Below are positions 16,997 through 26,151 of a stretch of DNA of 64,000 bases, piece after piece. The number at the start of each line of letters is the position of its first letter. Position 1 is the stretch's first letter. A program made the translations under genes and the position numbers. The DNA is from CBDCWA01 sp965223255 (GTDB taxonomy: Bacteria; Pseudomonadota; Alphaproteobacteria; Rhizobiales; Hyphomicrobiaceae). The notes under the pieces were generated by a model. That model had not been told where the DNA came from, made no database searches, and worked only from the letters and a program-made list of their open reading frames with translations. Location of the stretch: assembly GCA_965223255.1 (NCBI GenBank), contig CBDCWA010000002.1, forward strand, positions 868,001 to 932,000, written 5' to 3'.

Positions 16997-17259
16997 GGCG
17001 CTTCTCCTTTGTCAGAAACCGAGCGGCTTCGATCAGTGGGGCCGTGTTGGCCGCCCCCGTGGGCATGGTGAAAAAAATGCATCCCACCACAGAGCAAAAG
17101 GATCACAAGAAGGGGACCGTATCCCAGGATGTGAGCTTTATGTTCATCCCATAGTAGATAGAGCACTGCCGCCAGGAACACAGCCAAGGTTAATCCATAG
17201 CGGAACCTTAGCGACCTAAAGAACGCTGGCTTTGATGGTTGTTCCATAGTTGTCTCCAA
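16993..17259 (-). CDS. DUF2933 small membrane protein
   Basis: An 88-residue protein with two hydrophobic segments (about 19-38 and 45-62) and the DUF2933 signature: LLLCGGMHFFHHAHGG, a run of Met/His that could bind copper. The gene lies 47 bases downstream of the CopA-type ATPase gene and overlaps the methyltransferase by four bases. The DUF2933 link to copper genes is known from context in other genomes; no biochemical role is established. Confidence 0.78.
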   Translation of the reverse strand: METTMEQPSKPAFFRSLRFRYGLTLAVFLAAVLYLLWDEHKAHILGYGPLLVILLLCGGMHFFHHAHGGGQHGPTDRSRSVSDKGEAP

Positions 17260-17306
17260 ATTTCGTGCTGAACGGTATGTTGTATTTCAATACTTCATCG
17301 CTCCGC

Positions 17307-19649
17307 TTAAACACGCGCCGTTCGAAGGCGCAGCGCATTGGCGACGACGGAAACCGACGACGCGCTCATTGCAAACGCTGCAAACATTGGACTGATCAAG
17401 ATTCCGAAGACAGGGTAGAGGATGCCCGCTGCAATCGGCACGCCGGCAGCATTGTAGACAAGAGCAAAGAATAAGTTCTGTCGGATGTTGCGCATGGTTG
17501 CCTGCGCCAGCCGGCGTGCACGCACAATACCGTCAAGATTTCCCTTCACGAGCGTGAGGCCCGCGCTTTCGATCGCTACATCCGCACCCGTTCCCATGGC
17601 AATGCCAACGTCAGCTTGAGCGAGCGCCGGGGCATCATTGACGCCGTCGCCGGCCATGGCGACCTTGCAGCCTCGATCCTGAAGTTCTTTGATGATGCGC
17701 GCCTTATCTTCAGGCAGCACGTCCGCACGGATTTCGTCTATACCAAGGCGCCCTGCGACGGCACTTGCCGTGCGTTCATTGTCGCCAGTGGCCATGATTA
17801 TGCGCAATCCCAAGTCATAAAGGGCTTTCAAGGCGTCGGGCGTCGTCTCCTTGATTGGGTCTGCAACGCTGACGAGGCCCGCCAGCTCATCGCCAACGAC
17901 AACATACATGACCGTCTCGCCCTGATCACGACGAACGTCGGCCATCGCCACTAACTTGGTACTATCAAGACCCATGTCAGCAACGAGCTTGGCATTGCCG
18001 AGAGCAACCTTCTCTCCCTCGACGGTCCCCCTGACACCCTTGCCGGTAATAGCTTCAAATTCTTCCGCGTTTGCAATCGCGATGCCGCTCTCTTCGGCGC
18101 CACGGACGATAGCTTCCGCAAGGGGGTGCTCCGATCCCCGCTCCAACGACGCGGCCAGACGTAACACCTCATTTTCGTTCCGCCCCGCTTCTGGCAAAAC
18201 AGCAACCAGCCTCGGTTTGCCCTCGGTCAAAGTGCCTGTCTTATCAACGATCAGCGTGTCAATTTTCTCGAATCCCTCTAGCGCCTCAGCGTTCTTGATC
18301 AGCACACCGGCTTGGGCGCCCCGGCCAGTCGCCGTCATTATTGACATCGGCGTTGCCAATCCCAACGCGCACGGACATGCTATGATGAGCACAGCTACTG
18401 CAGACACTAGGGCATAGGAGAGTGCCGGCGCTGGTCCCCATGTTGCCCAGGCTAAGAAGGAAAGAATGGCGATACCGATCACTGCTGGAACAAAAAGCCC
18501 AGCAACCTGGTCAGCATACTTCTGGATTGGAGCCCGAGAGCGCTGTGCCTGCGCAACCATCTCAACGATCTGGCTCAGCATCGTGTCGGCGCCGACACGC
18601 GTTGTCTCCATGATCAGACTTCCCGTCCCGTTAATCGTTGCACCCGTAACCGTAGCGCCGGCCACCTTTTCAACGGGAATTGGTTCACCGGAAATCATCG
18701 ATTCATCGACGGACGACCGCCCCTCGACAACGATACCGTCAACCGGAACCTTGTCTCCTGGCCGCACCCGAAGTCGGTTACCAACCTGCACTTCCTCAAG
18801 CGGGATCTCTGCTTCCGTCCCATCCGCCCGGACCAAAATGGCTGTCTTGGCGGCGAGGTCGAGAAGCGCCTTGATCGCACGTCCTGTACCTTCGCGCGCT
18901 CGAAGCTCCATCACTTGACCGAGCAAGACCAACGTGACGATTACCGCGGCGGCTTCGAAATAGACACCGACATGGCCTTGAGCATCACGAAATCCGGCCG
19001 GGAAAATTTGCGGCGTTAACACCGCAACAACGCTGAACAGATATGCCGCGCCGACACCCATGGCGATCAAGCTGAACATGTTCAGGTTCATGCTCCGAAA
19101 CGATTTGTACCCGCGCTCGAAAAATGGCCAGCCACACCACAAAACAACCGGCGTGCTAAGTGCGAACTCTATCCATAGCGTCGCACGTTCACCGAATAGG
19201 TCTCGGATCGCTGTGATGCCAATCAATGGCGACATTGTCAGAATTAGAAGTGGTACTGTTAGGACCGCGCCCACCCAAAATCTCTGAGTGAAATCGATAA
19301 GTTCGGGATTTGGACCTTCATCGGAGGCCGGCACACCCATTGGCTCCAGCGCCATACCGCATATGGGGCAGTCGCCAGGCTCATCGCGAATGATCTCAGG
19401 ATGCATTGGACAGGTGTACTTTGTGCCGCTTGGTCCTGGACTCGACGGCTTGGCAGCACCACCCATAATGTAGAGTTCTGGATCTGCGATGAATTTGTCA
19501 TGGCATCTTACTGAACAGAATTGATAAGTCTGACCTGCGTAGAGCGCGCTTGGATTCTCAGACGTGGCTTCAATCACCATATGGCAAACCGGATCTCTTG
19601 TTTTACCGTGTGCTGTTCCTGCCTCTTCGTGTAAATGCTGATCATTCAT
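17307..19649 (-). CDS. copA: Copper-translocating P1B-type ATPase with YHS and metal-binding domains
   Basis: The 780-residue pump has an N-terminal YHS domain (DPVCHMVI at 19-26, with Cys45 and Cys49), a heavy-metal-binding domain (CPMHPE at 80-85, CPICGM at 94-99), then the P-type core: ISGEP (319-323), the membrane CPC (425-427), DKTGT phosphorylation site (469-473), SEHP (near 507) and GDGVNDAP. YN in helix 7 and MSASS in helix 8 match the Cu(I) class. It exports copper, or passes it to periplasmic partners. The YHS/HMBD combination replaces the usual HMA domains. It leads the leftward operon ending at PPK2. Confidence 0.95.
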   Translation of the reverse strand: MNDQHLHEEAGTAHGKTRDPVCHMVIEATSENPSALYAGQTYQFCSVRCHDKFIADPELYIMGGAAKPSSPGPSGTKYTCPMHPEIIRDEPGDCPICGMALEPMGVPASDEGPNPELIDFTQRFWVGAVLTVPLLILTMSPLIGITAIRDLFGERATLWIEFALSTPVVLWCGWPFFERGYKSFRSMNLNMFSLIAMGVGAAYLFSVVAVLTPQIFPAGFRDAQGHVGVYFEAAAVIVTLVLLGQVMELRAREGTGRAIKALLDLAAKTAILVRADGTEAEIPLEEVQVGNRLRVRPGDKVPVDGIVVEGRSSVDESMISGEPIPVEKVAGATVTGATINGTGSLIMETTRVGADTMLSQIVEMVAQAQRSRAPIQKYADQVAGLFVPAVIGIAILSFLAWATWGPAPALSYALVSAVAVLIIACPCALGLATPMSIMTATGRGAQAGVLIKNAEALEGFEKIDTLIVDKTGTLTEGKPRLVAVLPEAGRNENEVLRLAASLERGSEHPLAEAIVRGAEESGIAIANAEEFEAITGKGVRGTVEGEKVALGNAKLVADMGLDSTKLVAMADVRRDQGETVMYVVVGDELAGLVSVADPIKETTPDALKALYDLGLRIIMATGDNERTASAVAGRLGIDEIRADVLPEDKARIIKELQDRGCKVAMAGDGVNDAPALAQADVGIAMGTGADVAIESAGLTLVKGNLDGIVRARRLAQATMRNIRQNLFFALVYNAAGVPIAAGILYPVFGILISPMFAAFAMSASSVSVVANALRLRTARV

Positions 19650-19874
19650 GATCTCTAGTTCCTAATGACCGGGGCGTTTGTGACAGCGACAGCTGGTTGA
19701 TGCCGTCTGTTCTGCGGTCGCCGCCTAACCTGAATGCAGATGCATTGAGATTTGGCGCAACGGGTACTTCTGAATGTCTGTCACCATTCAAGAATTTCGC
19801 CGTTCTCCAATAGTCCTATGAAGGATTGCGTCGCCTGATGGAGCCGCCGAAGGTTCCTCCTTGCGAACTTCTCG

Positions 19875-20180
19875 TCACGAACGACGCGCCATGATTGTGT
19901 TAAATAGCCAGCCGAAAACAACGGCCACGTACCAGGCATAAAGCACAGACTCGACCAGCCCTATGATGAAGCCCTTTACAGTGAGCCATTCGAATCCGGG
20001 AAAGAACTGTAGCCAGGGCTTATGCATTTCCCAGCTTGGCCAAATGAGTCCCAAGGCTATGCAAAAGACGTAGGTGAATACGAAGAATGCAGTGAGCGTA
20101 AAACCAAAAGCGATAATTGGTATCTTTGGAAGCTCTAGAGTGACAATAGGCATTTTTGGAAGCTGTTCAGTGTTGGACAT
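19875..20180 (-). CDS. DUF5676-like membrane protein
   Basis: A 101-residue protein with two membrane helices and the family pattern FCIALGLIWPSWEMHKPWLQFFPGFEWLT followed by GLVESVLYAWYVAVVFGWLFN (listed here only as its main blocks: ALGLIWP, HKPWLQ, GLVES). DUF5676 proteins occur beside copper ATPases. A repeat of the PKMPIVTLELPKIPI kind lies at the N terminus. It follows the CueR-like operator and precedes the ATPase by 225 bases. Confidence 0.72.
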   Translation of the reverse strand: MSNTEQLPKMPIVTLELPKIPIIAFGFTLTAFFVFTYVFCIALGLIWPSWEMHKPWLQFFPGFEWLTVKGFIIGLVESVLYAWYVAVVFGWLFNTIMARRS

Positions 20181-20239
20181 TGGGATATTCCAAAAATTAG
20201 ATGTTCAGCCTCTCCTCGCTCCGAGGGCGTCAATACTTA

Positions 20240-20270
20240 CACTTGGTGGTTCCAGCAACTGGAAGATCAA
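20240..20270 (-). promoter_or_regulatory. CueR-like operator upstream of the DUF5676/CopA block
   Basis: Read leftward: TTGATC -35 (20265-20270), a 19-base spacer carrying the dyad TTCCAGTTGCTGGAA, and a weak CAAGTG -10. The dyad matches the TTCC-N7-GGAA core of CueR copper operators. It is 60 bases upstream of the DUF5676 gene, which with the ATPase is the plausible target. Confidence 0.72.
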
Positions 20271-20306
20271 GGGGCGAAGAAAATTTTTCCTCGCCCCCAA
20301 TAGAGC

Positions 20307-20903
20307 TCACATCATACAACCCATTCCGGTCAGCAGCTGATTGGCTTTCTTCTTCTGTTCATCAGTGAGGACGCCATAGAGTGTTTCAAGCTTGGGCTTG
20401 GCCTTTCGCAATGAAGCGATTCTGCTCTCCATCATCGAAAGGTGTGCTTCAAGGCGTTTTGCAGGCGTTTTTGCAGACATCATTGTCATCATCGTCTGAC
20501 GCATCGAGAGCATACTCTGAAGATTGTCTTTGATGGCTTTGGCATAGGCATCGAAGGCGGCCTTCTGTTTCTTAGTGATCGCAAGTTCCGCTCTTAGAAA
20601 AGCAATGCGGCCCTCGGCAAATGAGTTCCCCGAACCGCCCATCATCATGCCCATCATGGGGCAATTACCCATCATGCCCATCATCCCGCGGCCCATCATG
20701 CCAGACCCCATCATGCCGGGGCCCATCATCCCACGCCCCATCATCCCAGGTCCCATCATGCCTGGACGCATTTGTGCGCCTTGTGACGGCGTGCGATCGC
20801 CGTGGCCGTGGTGGCTGCCGGAACCCTGTTGTGCATGGACAGGACCCGTTAAAGAAAGTGCGATAGCAAAAGCTGCTGCTGTAAACTTTGCTGAGGACTT
20901 CAT
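20307..20903 (-). CDS. Spy/CpxP-like periplasmic protein with Met-rich region
   Basis: The 198-residue protein has a signal peptide (cleavage after VHA), a Met/Gly-rich stretch at about 45-95 built from repeated GMM/PGMMG units, and a helical C-terminal half with the LTDEQKKKA form of the LTxxQ motif. Spy/CpxP proteins are periplasmic stress chaperones, and Met-rich segments bind Cu(I). A role in binding copper or protecting periplasmic proteins from it is inferred. The tail ends GMGCMM. Confidence 0.8.
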   Translation of the reverse strand: MKSSAKFTAAAFAIALSLTGPVHAQQGSGSHHGHGDRTPSQGAQMRPGMMGPGMMGRGMMGPGMMGSGMMGRGMMGMMGNCPMMGMMMGGSGNSFAEGRIAFLRAELAITKKQKAAFDAYAKAIKDNLQSMLSMRQTMMTMMSAKTPAKRLEAHLSMMESRIASLRKAKPKLETLYGVLTDEQKKKANQLLTGMGCMM

Positions 20904-20984
20904 CAGTTTGATCTCCTTGATCGTTGGGGGCGAGCGTCACGAATGACCTAACCCATAAATTGTGGTTTTTGATCTTGAGCCGAT

Positions 20985-21326
20985 TTAGCGAGGTTTGCCT
21001 GTATGGGGCATATTTGCGCCCCGATGCTCATCACGCTCGTTCATGTGGGGCATGCCATCGCGTCTCGTGCTACCACGTCCCATCATATGGCCCCGTTGCC
21101 CTTGCATGCTCGTGCCTGGCTGATGGCCCTGGCTTTGAGAACCAGGCTGCATGTGGCCTTTGTCGCCATGCATACCTCGGCCCGTACCAGGACCCATATG
21201 CCCACTATTCGGCATACCTTCGCCGGGGCTCATCATATGTCCGCCGCCTTGTGCTGCGACTTGGCTCACACCAAAAGCTGCGATCACAGCGACCATAGAA
21301 AAGAAAATTTTTGCTGTTGGTTTCAT
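20985..21326 (-). CDS. Secreted Met/His/Gly-rich protein
   Basis: A 113-residue protein with a signal peptide (cleavage after VAA) and a low-complexity mature part with many Met, His, Gly and Arg in short GHM/MQGQ/GRGM units, without a recognisable fold. It may act as a metal sink in the periplasm. It lies directly upstream of the Spy-like gene on the same strand, which has similar composition. Confidence 0.65.
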   Translation of the reverse strand: MKPTAKIFFSMVAVIAAFGVSQVAAQGGGHMMSPGEGMPNSGHMGPGTGRGMHGDKGHMQPGSQSQGHQPGTSMQGQRGHMMGRGSTRRDGMPHMNERDEHRGANMPHTGKPR

Positions 21327-21481
21327 TTCGGTTATTTCACCTCACTAAACTGGTGCCGCGGTGGCCACTTGCGATCTGCATGCGTCCGTGGAAGCAAGCC
21401 ACAATGGCTCACCGCAGGGTTTTTCCGTGTCTTGGATTTCGCCTCTATGCCTGCTAAACGCAGGCGCGGATACGCTGGCCG

Positions 21482-21970
21482 TCAAGCGATTCGCGGCGGC
21501 CTTTCATCAGGCGCACCTAATCGACCGAAAAGGACTTCGTTCTCAATGGCATACAACGATCTGTCTAAAGGTGGCAGATATATTATTGAGGGGACATCTA
21601 AGGCAGAATGGCAGGACGCGCCGCAGCAATCCGAGCAGCATCCGTCAAGGCAAGGCCCTCCTGCAGAACTGGGGCATGCCTTACCAAATGCAATGGTCCT
21701 AAGGTGCAAACTACTTGCGCGCTGCTTACCCATTGTCGAATTCGTAACATCCTTGAGGGCTTGAGCGCGGTAGGCAGATGTACTCTGTGCGAGCTTTGCT
21801 TGATCAGCCGAGACAACGCTCCCTTCGGTGCCACAGGCATACAAAGGCGTCGACGCCGATATGCCCACAAAAAGTGCAGACAAAAGCAGTGCGAGAGCAA
21901 AACGCTCTATTCCAATTCTTGAAATTCTGCACCACTTGGAGAGGGGCATAATAACAGCCTTTCTGGGCAA
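21482..21970 (-). CDS. Secreted Cys-rich hypothetical protein
   Basis: The 162-residue frame has a signal-like hydrophobic stretch at about residues 22-45 and a Cys-dense segment, CLDGCCSDCCGASCH, typical of small secreted proteins in copper clusters. The first seven residues may not be translated (second ATG at 21949). It runs leftward, upstream of the Met-rich genes. A metal-binding role is suggested by composition only. Confidence 0.6.
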   Translation of the reverse strand: MPRKAVIMPLSKWCRISRIGIERFALALLLSALFVGISASTPLYACGTEGSVVSADQAKLAQSTSAYRAQALKDVTNSTMGKQRASSLHLRTIAFGKACPSSAGGPCLDGCCSDCCGASCHSALDVPSIIYLPPLDRSLYAIENEVLFGRLGAPDERPPRIA

Positions 21971-22213
21971 ATCTTAGCATATACTATTCGTTCGATACGC
22001 CAATTAGGTTGATCAAAGTCAATTGCAGCAACTCGGCTAAGCGCCACCAGAAATGTTCGGCATCACAAGTGAGTGATCTTGACACGACTGAATATTACCG
22101 GATGATTTGAATTGTATCGCGGGCTTTACACTTGATGGTAGCCACGACTATGGCAGTTCGTTGGCCGTTCCGTGTGGCACGACAGGCCATTTCGGGCAAT
22201 TGATCGAAGGACA

Positions 22214-22678
22214 ATGCGAATCTTCAAAGTATGCGCCGGCATCATCGGCATTTTTGTGATTACATATGTTTTCTTCACAAGTCTCTCGCCACGGGCTCGC
22301 GATATCATCCTGCGACCAGCGGATGTGGCTATCGTTCGCCTAGGCCAATCAGTTTACCAGAATAATTGTGCATCTTGTCACGGCACGAACCTTGAAGGCC
22401 AACGTAATTGGCGGCGTCGAGACAAAGACGGCTATTTGCCCGCACCGCCGCATGACGATAGCGGCCATACCTGGCATCACTCGGACATACTACTGTTCGA
22501 AATAACGAAGTTCGGGGTCGGCAAGATCGCGGGATCTGAATACAAAACAAGAATGCCGGCATATGAGAAGCGTTTGTCCGATGCGGAGATTATTGCGGTG
22601 CTTTCTTACATAAAATCCCGCTGGAGCGTTGACATCCGCCTGCGCCACGACCGGCTCAATGCAGCTGCAAAGCGGTAA
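22214..22678 (+). CDS. Membrane-anchored cytochrome c
   Basis: A 154-residue protein with an N-terminal membrane helix (about 3-23) and a class I cytochrome c domain: heme motif CASCHG, then KTRMPAYE with the probable axial Met. The ATG at 22214 is preferred because the longer frame adds polar residues before the helix. It is not a close copy of the other two anchored cytochromes. The membrane protein gene 54 bases downstream may be cotranscribed. Confidence 0.82.
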   Translation: MRIFKVCAGIIGIFVITYVFFTSLSPRARDIILRPADVAIVRLGQSVYQNNCASCHGTNLEGQRNWRRRDKDGYLPAPPHDDSGHTWHHSDILLFEITKFGVGKIAGSEYKTRMPAYEKRLSDAEIIAVLSYIKSRWSVDIRLRHDRLNAAAKR

Positions 22679-22732
22679 GCATTAATTGAACAAACGCCAT
22701 AATCGACACTGCTTTACCAATACGCGAGGTGA

Positions 22733-23992
22733 GTGATGCACTGGCTGCATGATTTCATGACGTTCTGCACATCTCATGAGTTGATACTTGTTATTGGCAA
22801 TCTTTTGGGCACTTCTCTGGATCCTCAGCTCGTGAAATTTCTGCTTCCGGTGTTTCAGTTTGTACTGATCGTACTGCCGCTGTTTCTTCTCCTCATCGTC
22901 GTGAGAACCATTTACCTTTATAGCTGCGGAATTGCGGCCAGAATCCAGTACTCTTCACAAGCACTCAAGAATCCCAGCCTAGTACCGGCGGGCATGCTGA
23001 CCTTCGTACTCAAGTATTCAGCGCGTCAGCAGATGGTTGTTGTAGGGCTAGGCCTGCTGACTTTGCCTCTCCTTTATGCGTCATTAGAACTGCCAAAGAT
23101 GATTATCGATTATGTGATTACACCTATGAACACCAAGGATTCATTCCCCATGATGCACTTCGGTGTCTCGCTTAATCGTATCGATCATCTCATCGCGCTT
23201 TGCCTAATATTTTTGCTCGTTATTGTTCTGAAGGGTGTCGTGAAGCTTCTTCTCAACCTCAATCGGGGACGACTTGCAGAACGATTACTTCGACGCCTAA
23301 GGCTCTCGATCTATAGGCGGTGGCGCCAGGGGCAGACGTACAACCGTCAAACTGACGTGATCCCAATGATTGCACAGGAAGTCGAGCCAATCGGTGGCTT
23401 CGCGGGCGACATAATATCACAGCCAGTGTTTCAGGGGGGAACATTTATTGTGATTATCACATTCATGTTTCTGCAGAACCCAATTCTAGGCTTGGCCGCA
23501 CTATCTTTATTGCCACTGCAGCTGTTGCTCATTCCATACTTTCAGCGTCGCGTGAACGCACTCGCACGCACAAGAATTCAAGAAATTCGAGTGCTTGGGC
23601 GCACACTTGGTGAACAGTCATTAGCATCGGCAGGTTCAAGCCTTGCTCCAAGGCAGTCGTTTCGCAAACTTCAAGAAATTCGATGGGTAATTTTCAAATG
23701 GAAGTATACGATGAAGGCACTAAATAATTTTCTGACCGCATTGACGCCGTTCTTTTTCTATTCGATCGGCGGTTACCTAGTCATCAAAGGCGAACTCACA
23801 CTAGGGGCATTGGTTGCTGTCCTTGCCGCATTCAAGGACTTTTCCCGACCACTTCGAGAACTCTTCAAATATTACCAGACACTCGAAGATGTCCGCGTTC
23901 GCTATCGTGAACTGGTACGTTTCTGCCAGCCCCCAGATTACATTAAAGGCTTTCGGTCCAATGAAACAAATCCCATTGACCAGATCGGCTGA
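22733..23992 (+). CDS. ABC-exporter transmembrane protein lacking an ATPase domain
   Basis: The 419-residue product contains several membrane helices (about 40-65, 95-120, 160-180, 235-265, 330-355) with the arrangement of an ABC exporter TMD, including a long cytoplasmic helix (RLAERLLRRLRLSIY) and the RPLRELFKYYQTLEDVRVRY segment that normally leads to the nucleotide-binding domain. The frame stops just where the NBD should begin, and no Walker motif lies downstream. It is either a truncated gene or a TMD that recruits a separate ATPase. Substrate unknown. Confidence 0.65.
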   Translation: MMHWLHDFMTFCTSHELILVIGNLLGTSLDPQLVKFLLPVFQFVLIVLPLFLLLIVVRTIYLYSCGIAARIQYSSQALKNPSLVPAGMLTFVLKYSARQQMVVVGLGLLTLPLLYASLELPKMIIDYVITPMNTKDSFPMMHFGVSLNRIDHLIALCLIFLLVIVLKGVVKLLLNLNRGRLAERLLRRLRLSIYRRWRQGQTYNRQTDVIPMIAQEVEPIGGFAGDIISQPVFQGGTFIVIITFMFLQNPILGLAALSLLPLQLLLIPYFQRRVNALARTRIQEIRVLGRTLGEQSLASAGSSLAPRQSFRKLQEIRWVIFKWKYTMKALNNFLTALTPFFFYSIGGYLVIKGELTLGALVAVLAAFKDFSRPLRELFKYYQTLEDVRVRYRELVRFCQPPDYIKGFRSNETNPIDQIG

Positions 23993-24191
23993 GCAATGGA
24001 TTTATTGCGGCTAGAGCAATGGCAGAACCAACTTCAAAATTTCGGCAGCGAGTGAACTGTCATTGTTCAACTAGAAAGTTTGTATCGGAAAGAACGACCA
24101 ATTGAGCAATTCGCCGGTCCCGGGAGCAGGCACTTTCGAAAATTACAGTCGGCAAGACAATTGAGAAGATCCCAAATTGTTTGGCGTCACC

Positions 24192-24222
24192 TTGACCTTC
24201 CACTTACTGGAATCCCCATCTC
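24192..24222 (+). promoter_or_regulatory. CueR-like operator upstream of the second multicopper oxidase
   Basis: Read rightward: TTGACC -35 (24192-24197), 19-base spacer with the dyad TTCCACTTACTGGAA, and a weak CATCTC -10 (24217-24222). It is 65 bases before the 42-codon gene and 314 bases before the multicopper oxidase gene. The dyad is nearly identical to those at 20246-20264 and 26751-26769. Confidence 0.75.
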
Positions 24223-24286
24223 TTAAATATTCGTAAGAATGACTGGTATTGGATCTAGATCAATGTCAGCGCATGGAGGTTAAGTC

Positions 24287-24415
24287 ATGCATGAATACGA
24301 CATGATGTGGGGCGGGGGAGGTATGTGGGCTGGTCCAATAATTATGATCGGGATCGCTGTCGTTGTGATCTTGCTAATTGCTTGGCTGGTCAAGGGGACA
24401 AGCGAGAGCCGATAG
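24287..24415 (+). CDS. 42-residue single-span membrane peptide
   Basis: The peptide begins MHEYDMMWGGGGMW and has one hydrophobic helix (about residues 15-35). A GGAGG ribosome binding site lies seven bases upstream of the ATG. Short Met/Trp/Gly-rich membrane peptides like this are common in copper operons. It precedes the multicopper oxidase gene by 120 bases on the same strand and follows the CueR-like site. Confidence 0.6.
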   Translation: MHEYDMMWGGGGMWAGPIIMIGIAVVVILLIAWLVKGTSESR

Positions 24416-24535
24416 TGTTCGGCCATGCATGCCGCCTCACAGAAAAGAATTGTGCAATTGGCAAAGGGCGAGAATGAAAGCTAAGCGAAGTAGCGTTCGC
24501 GCTTTGCACCTTTGCCTGCAGGAAGGTGAAATGTA

Positions 24536-26098
24536 ATGTCTGTATCGAGGCGGCAGTTCTTAAAGGGCACGTCCAGCGCAGCTGTTAGTTTTGTCGGCGG
24601 TCTCCATTTGTTCAGCACAACATCCAATGCCCGCACTGCGACTACAGGACTTAACGCCTTACGCATTCCGCCTCTATTGGATGGTCAGATTGAGGGCGGT
24701 GTCAAAAAATTTGATCTTGCCGTGCAGTCTGGGCGCACAAAATTCTTCAAAGCTGTTTCCACACCAACAATCGGCGTCAATGGCTCATTTCTTGGACCAA
24801 CAATGAAGTTTCGTGCTGGCGATCATGTCAGTCTCGACGTCACAAATAAGCTTCAGACCGACACCACCGTTCATTGGCATGGCCTGCATGTGCCGGCCAA
24901 GGCGGATGGTGGGCCTCACCAGATTGTGCGGCCTGGAGATACCTGGTCTCCATCATTTCAGGTCAAGCAAAAGGCTGCAATGTTCTGGTACCATTCGCAC
25001 TTGCTTGGAAAGACAGGCTCTCAGGTAAATCAGGGTCTTGCAGGCCTGATATACGTCGAAGACGATGAACAGGCTTCACTGAAACTACCATCCGAATATG
25101 GTGTCGACGACGTTCCGCTGGTGGTGCAGGATCGGCGTTTTGCCGGCGACGGCTCCTTTGTATACTTAACGTCCATGCACGATGAGATGATGGGGTTCAA
25201 AGGCGACGTAGTTCTGGTCAATGGAACATTCCGCCCATATCTGAACATTCGAAGGCAACGCACACGTCTGAGACTCCTGAACGGTTCTAATGCAAGGATC
25301 TATAATTTTGGCTTCTCTGATCGTCGCAGCTTCATTCAGATTGCAACTGACGGCAGCCTTCTTGAACGCCCTGTTCGATTGACACGCTTACGACTGTCCC
25401 CCGGTGAGAGAGCTGAAATTCTCGTAGACATGCAGCCTCACAGCCGGGTTTCCCTAATGAGCTATCCGGACCGCGTAGGATCGAGAGGCATGATGCCGGG
25501 AATGATGCGCGGGATGGTTGGCAATAATGAGACTTTTGAAGTCTTAGAACTACGATCTGAACGGCTGGAGAAATCCGATAAGGCTTTACCAGACCGCCTG
25601 ACCGAAGTGCCAAATTGGGAACGTGCAAAAGCACAGCGAGAACGTAATTTCAGTCTTAACATGCCAATGATGGGTATGATGCGAGGACGTGGTGGCATGA
25701 TGGGCGGCGGCATGATGCACGGTCGCGGAATGATGGGGCACCATGGCATGATGGGGAGCCTCATGAGAATAAATGGCAGATCGATGGACAAGAATAGAAT
25801 TGATGTGCGCGTGCCTCTCGGCTCAATTGAGATATGGGCCATCCGTAACGATACGCCGCTCGCACATCCCTTCCATATTCACGACATCCAGTTTCGGATT
25901 TTGGACCGAAACGGTCGAAAACCATTGCTGGGCGAGCAAGGCCTAAAGGATACAGTCCTTGTTGACCCTGGCGAATCCGTACGAGTCATTACGGAATTTG
26001 CGGACTATGCGGATGCAACGACGCCGTATATGTACCATTGTCACATTTTGGAGCACGAAGATGCCGGTATGATGGGCCAGTTCGTAGTGACATCATGA
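24536..26098 (+). CDS. CueO-like multicopper oxidase with Met-rich insert
   Basis: The 520-residue protein begins with a Tat signal (SRRQFLKG) and has the copper motifs HWHG (113-116), HSH (153-155), HPFHIH and the C-terminal HCHILEHEDAGMM. Between the second and third domains lie Met-rich stretches (about 320-335 and 383-415, with GMM/HGRGMMG units), the feature that shields substrate copper in CueO. It probably oxidises Cu(I) in the periplasm. It is distinct from the oxidase at 6283-7707, which lacks the insert. The CueR-like site upstream suggests copper induction. Confidence 0.92.
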   Translation: MSVSRRQFLKGTSSAAVSFVGGLHLFSTTSNARTATTGLNALRIPPLLDGQIEGGVKKFDLAVQSGRTKFFKAVSTPTIGVNGSFLGPTMKFRAGDHVSLDVTNKLQTDTTVHWHGLHVPAKADGGPHQIVRPGDTWSPSFQVKQKAAMFWYHSHLLGKTGSQVNQGLAGLIYVEDDEQASLKLPSEYGVDDVPLVVQDRRFAGDGSFVYLTSMHDEMMGFKGDVVLVNGTFRPYLNIRRQRTRLRLLNGSNARIYNFGFSDRRSFIQIATDGSLLERPVRLTRLRLSPGERAEILVDMQPHSRVSLMSYPDRVGSRGMMPGMMRGMVGNNETFEVLELRSERLEKSDKALPDRLTEVPNWERAKAQRERNFSLNMPMMGMMRGRGGMMGGGMMHGRGMMGHHGMMGSLMRINGRSMDKNRIDVRVPLGSIEIWAIRNDTPLAHPFHIHDIQFRILDRNGRKPLLGEQGLKDTVLVDPGESVRVITEFADYADATTPYMYHCHILEHEDAGMMGQFVVTS

Positions 26099-26151
26099 GC
26101 TTCTTCAAGTGTTCGCTCGAATATTAAAACTTTTCGGGTGCTGGTTGTTTA

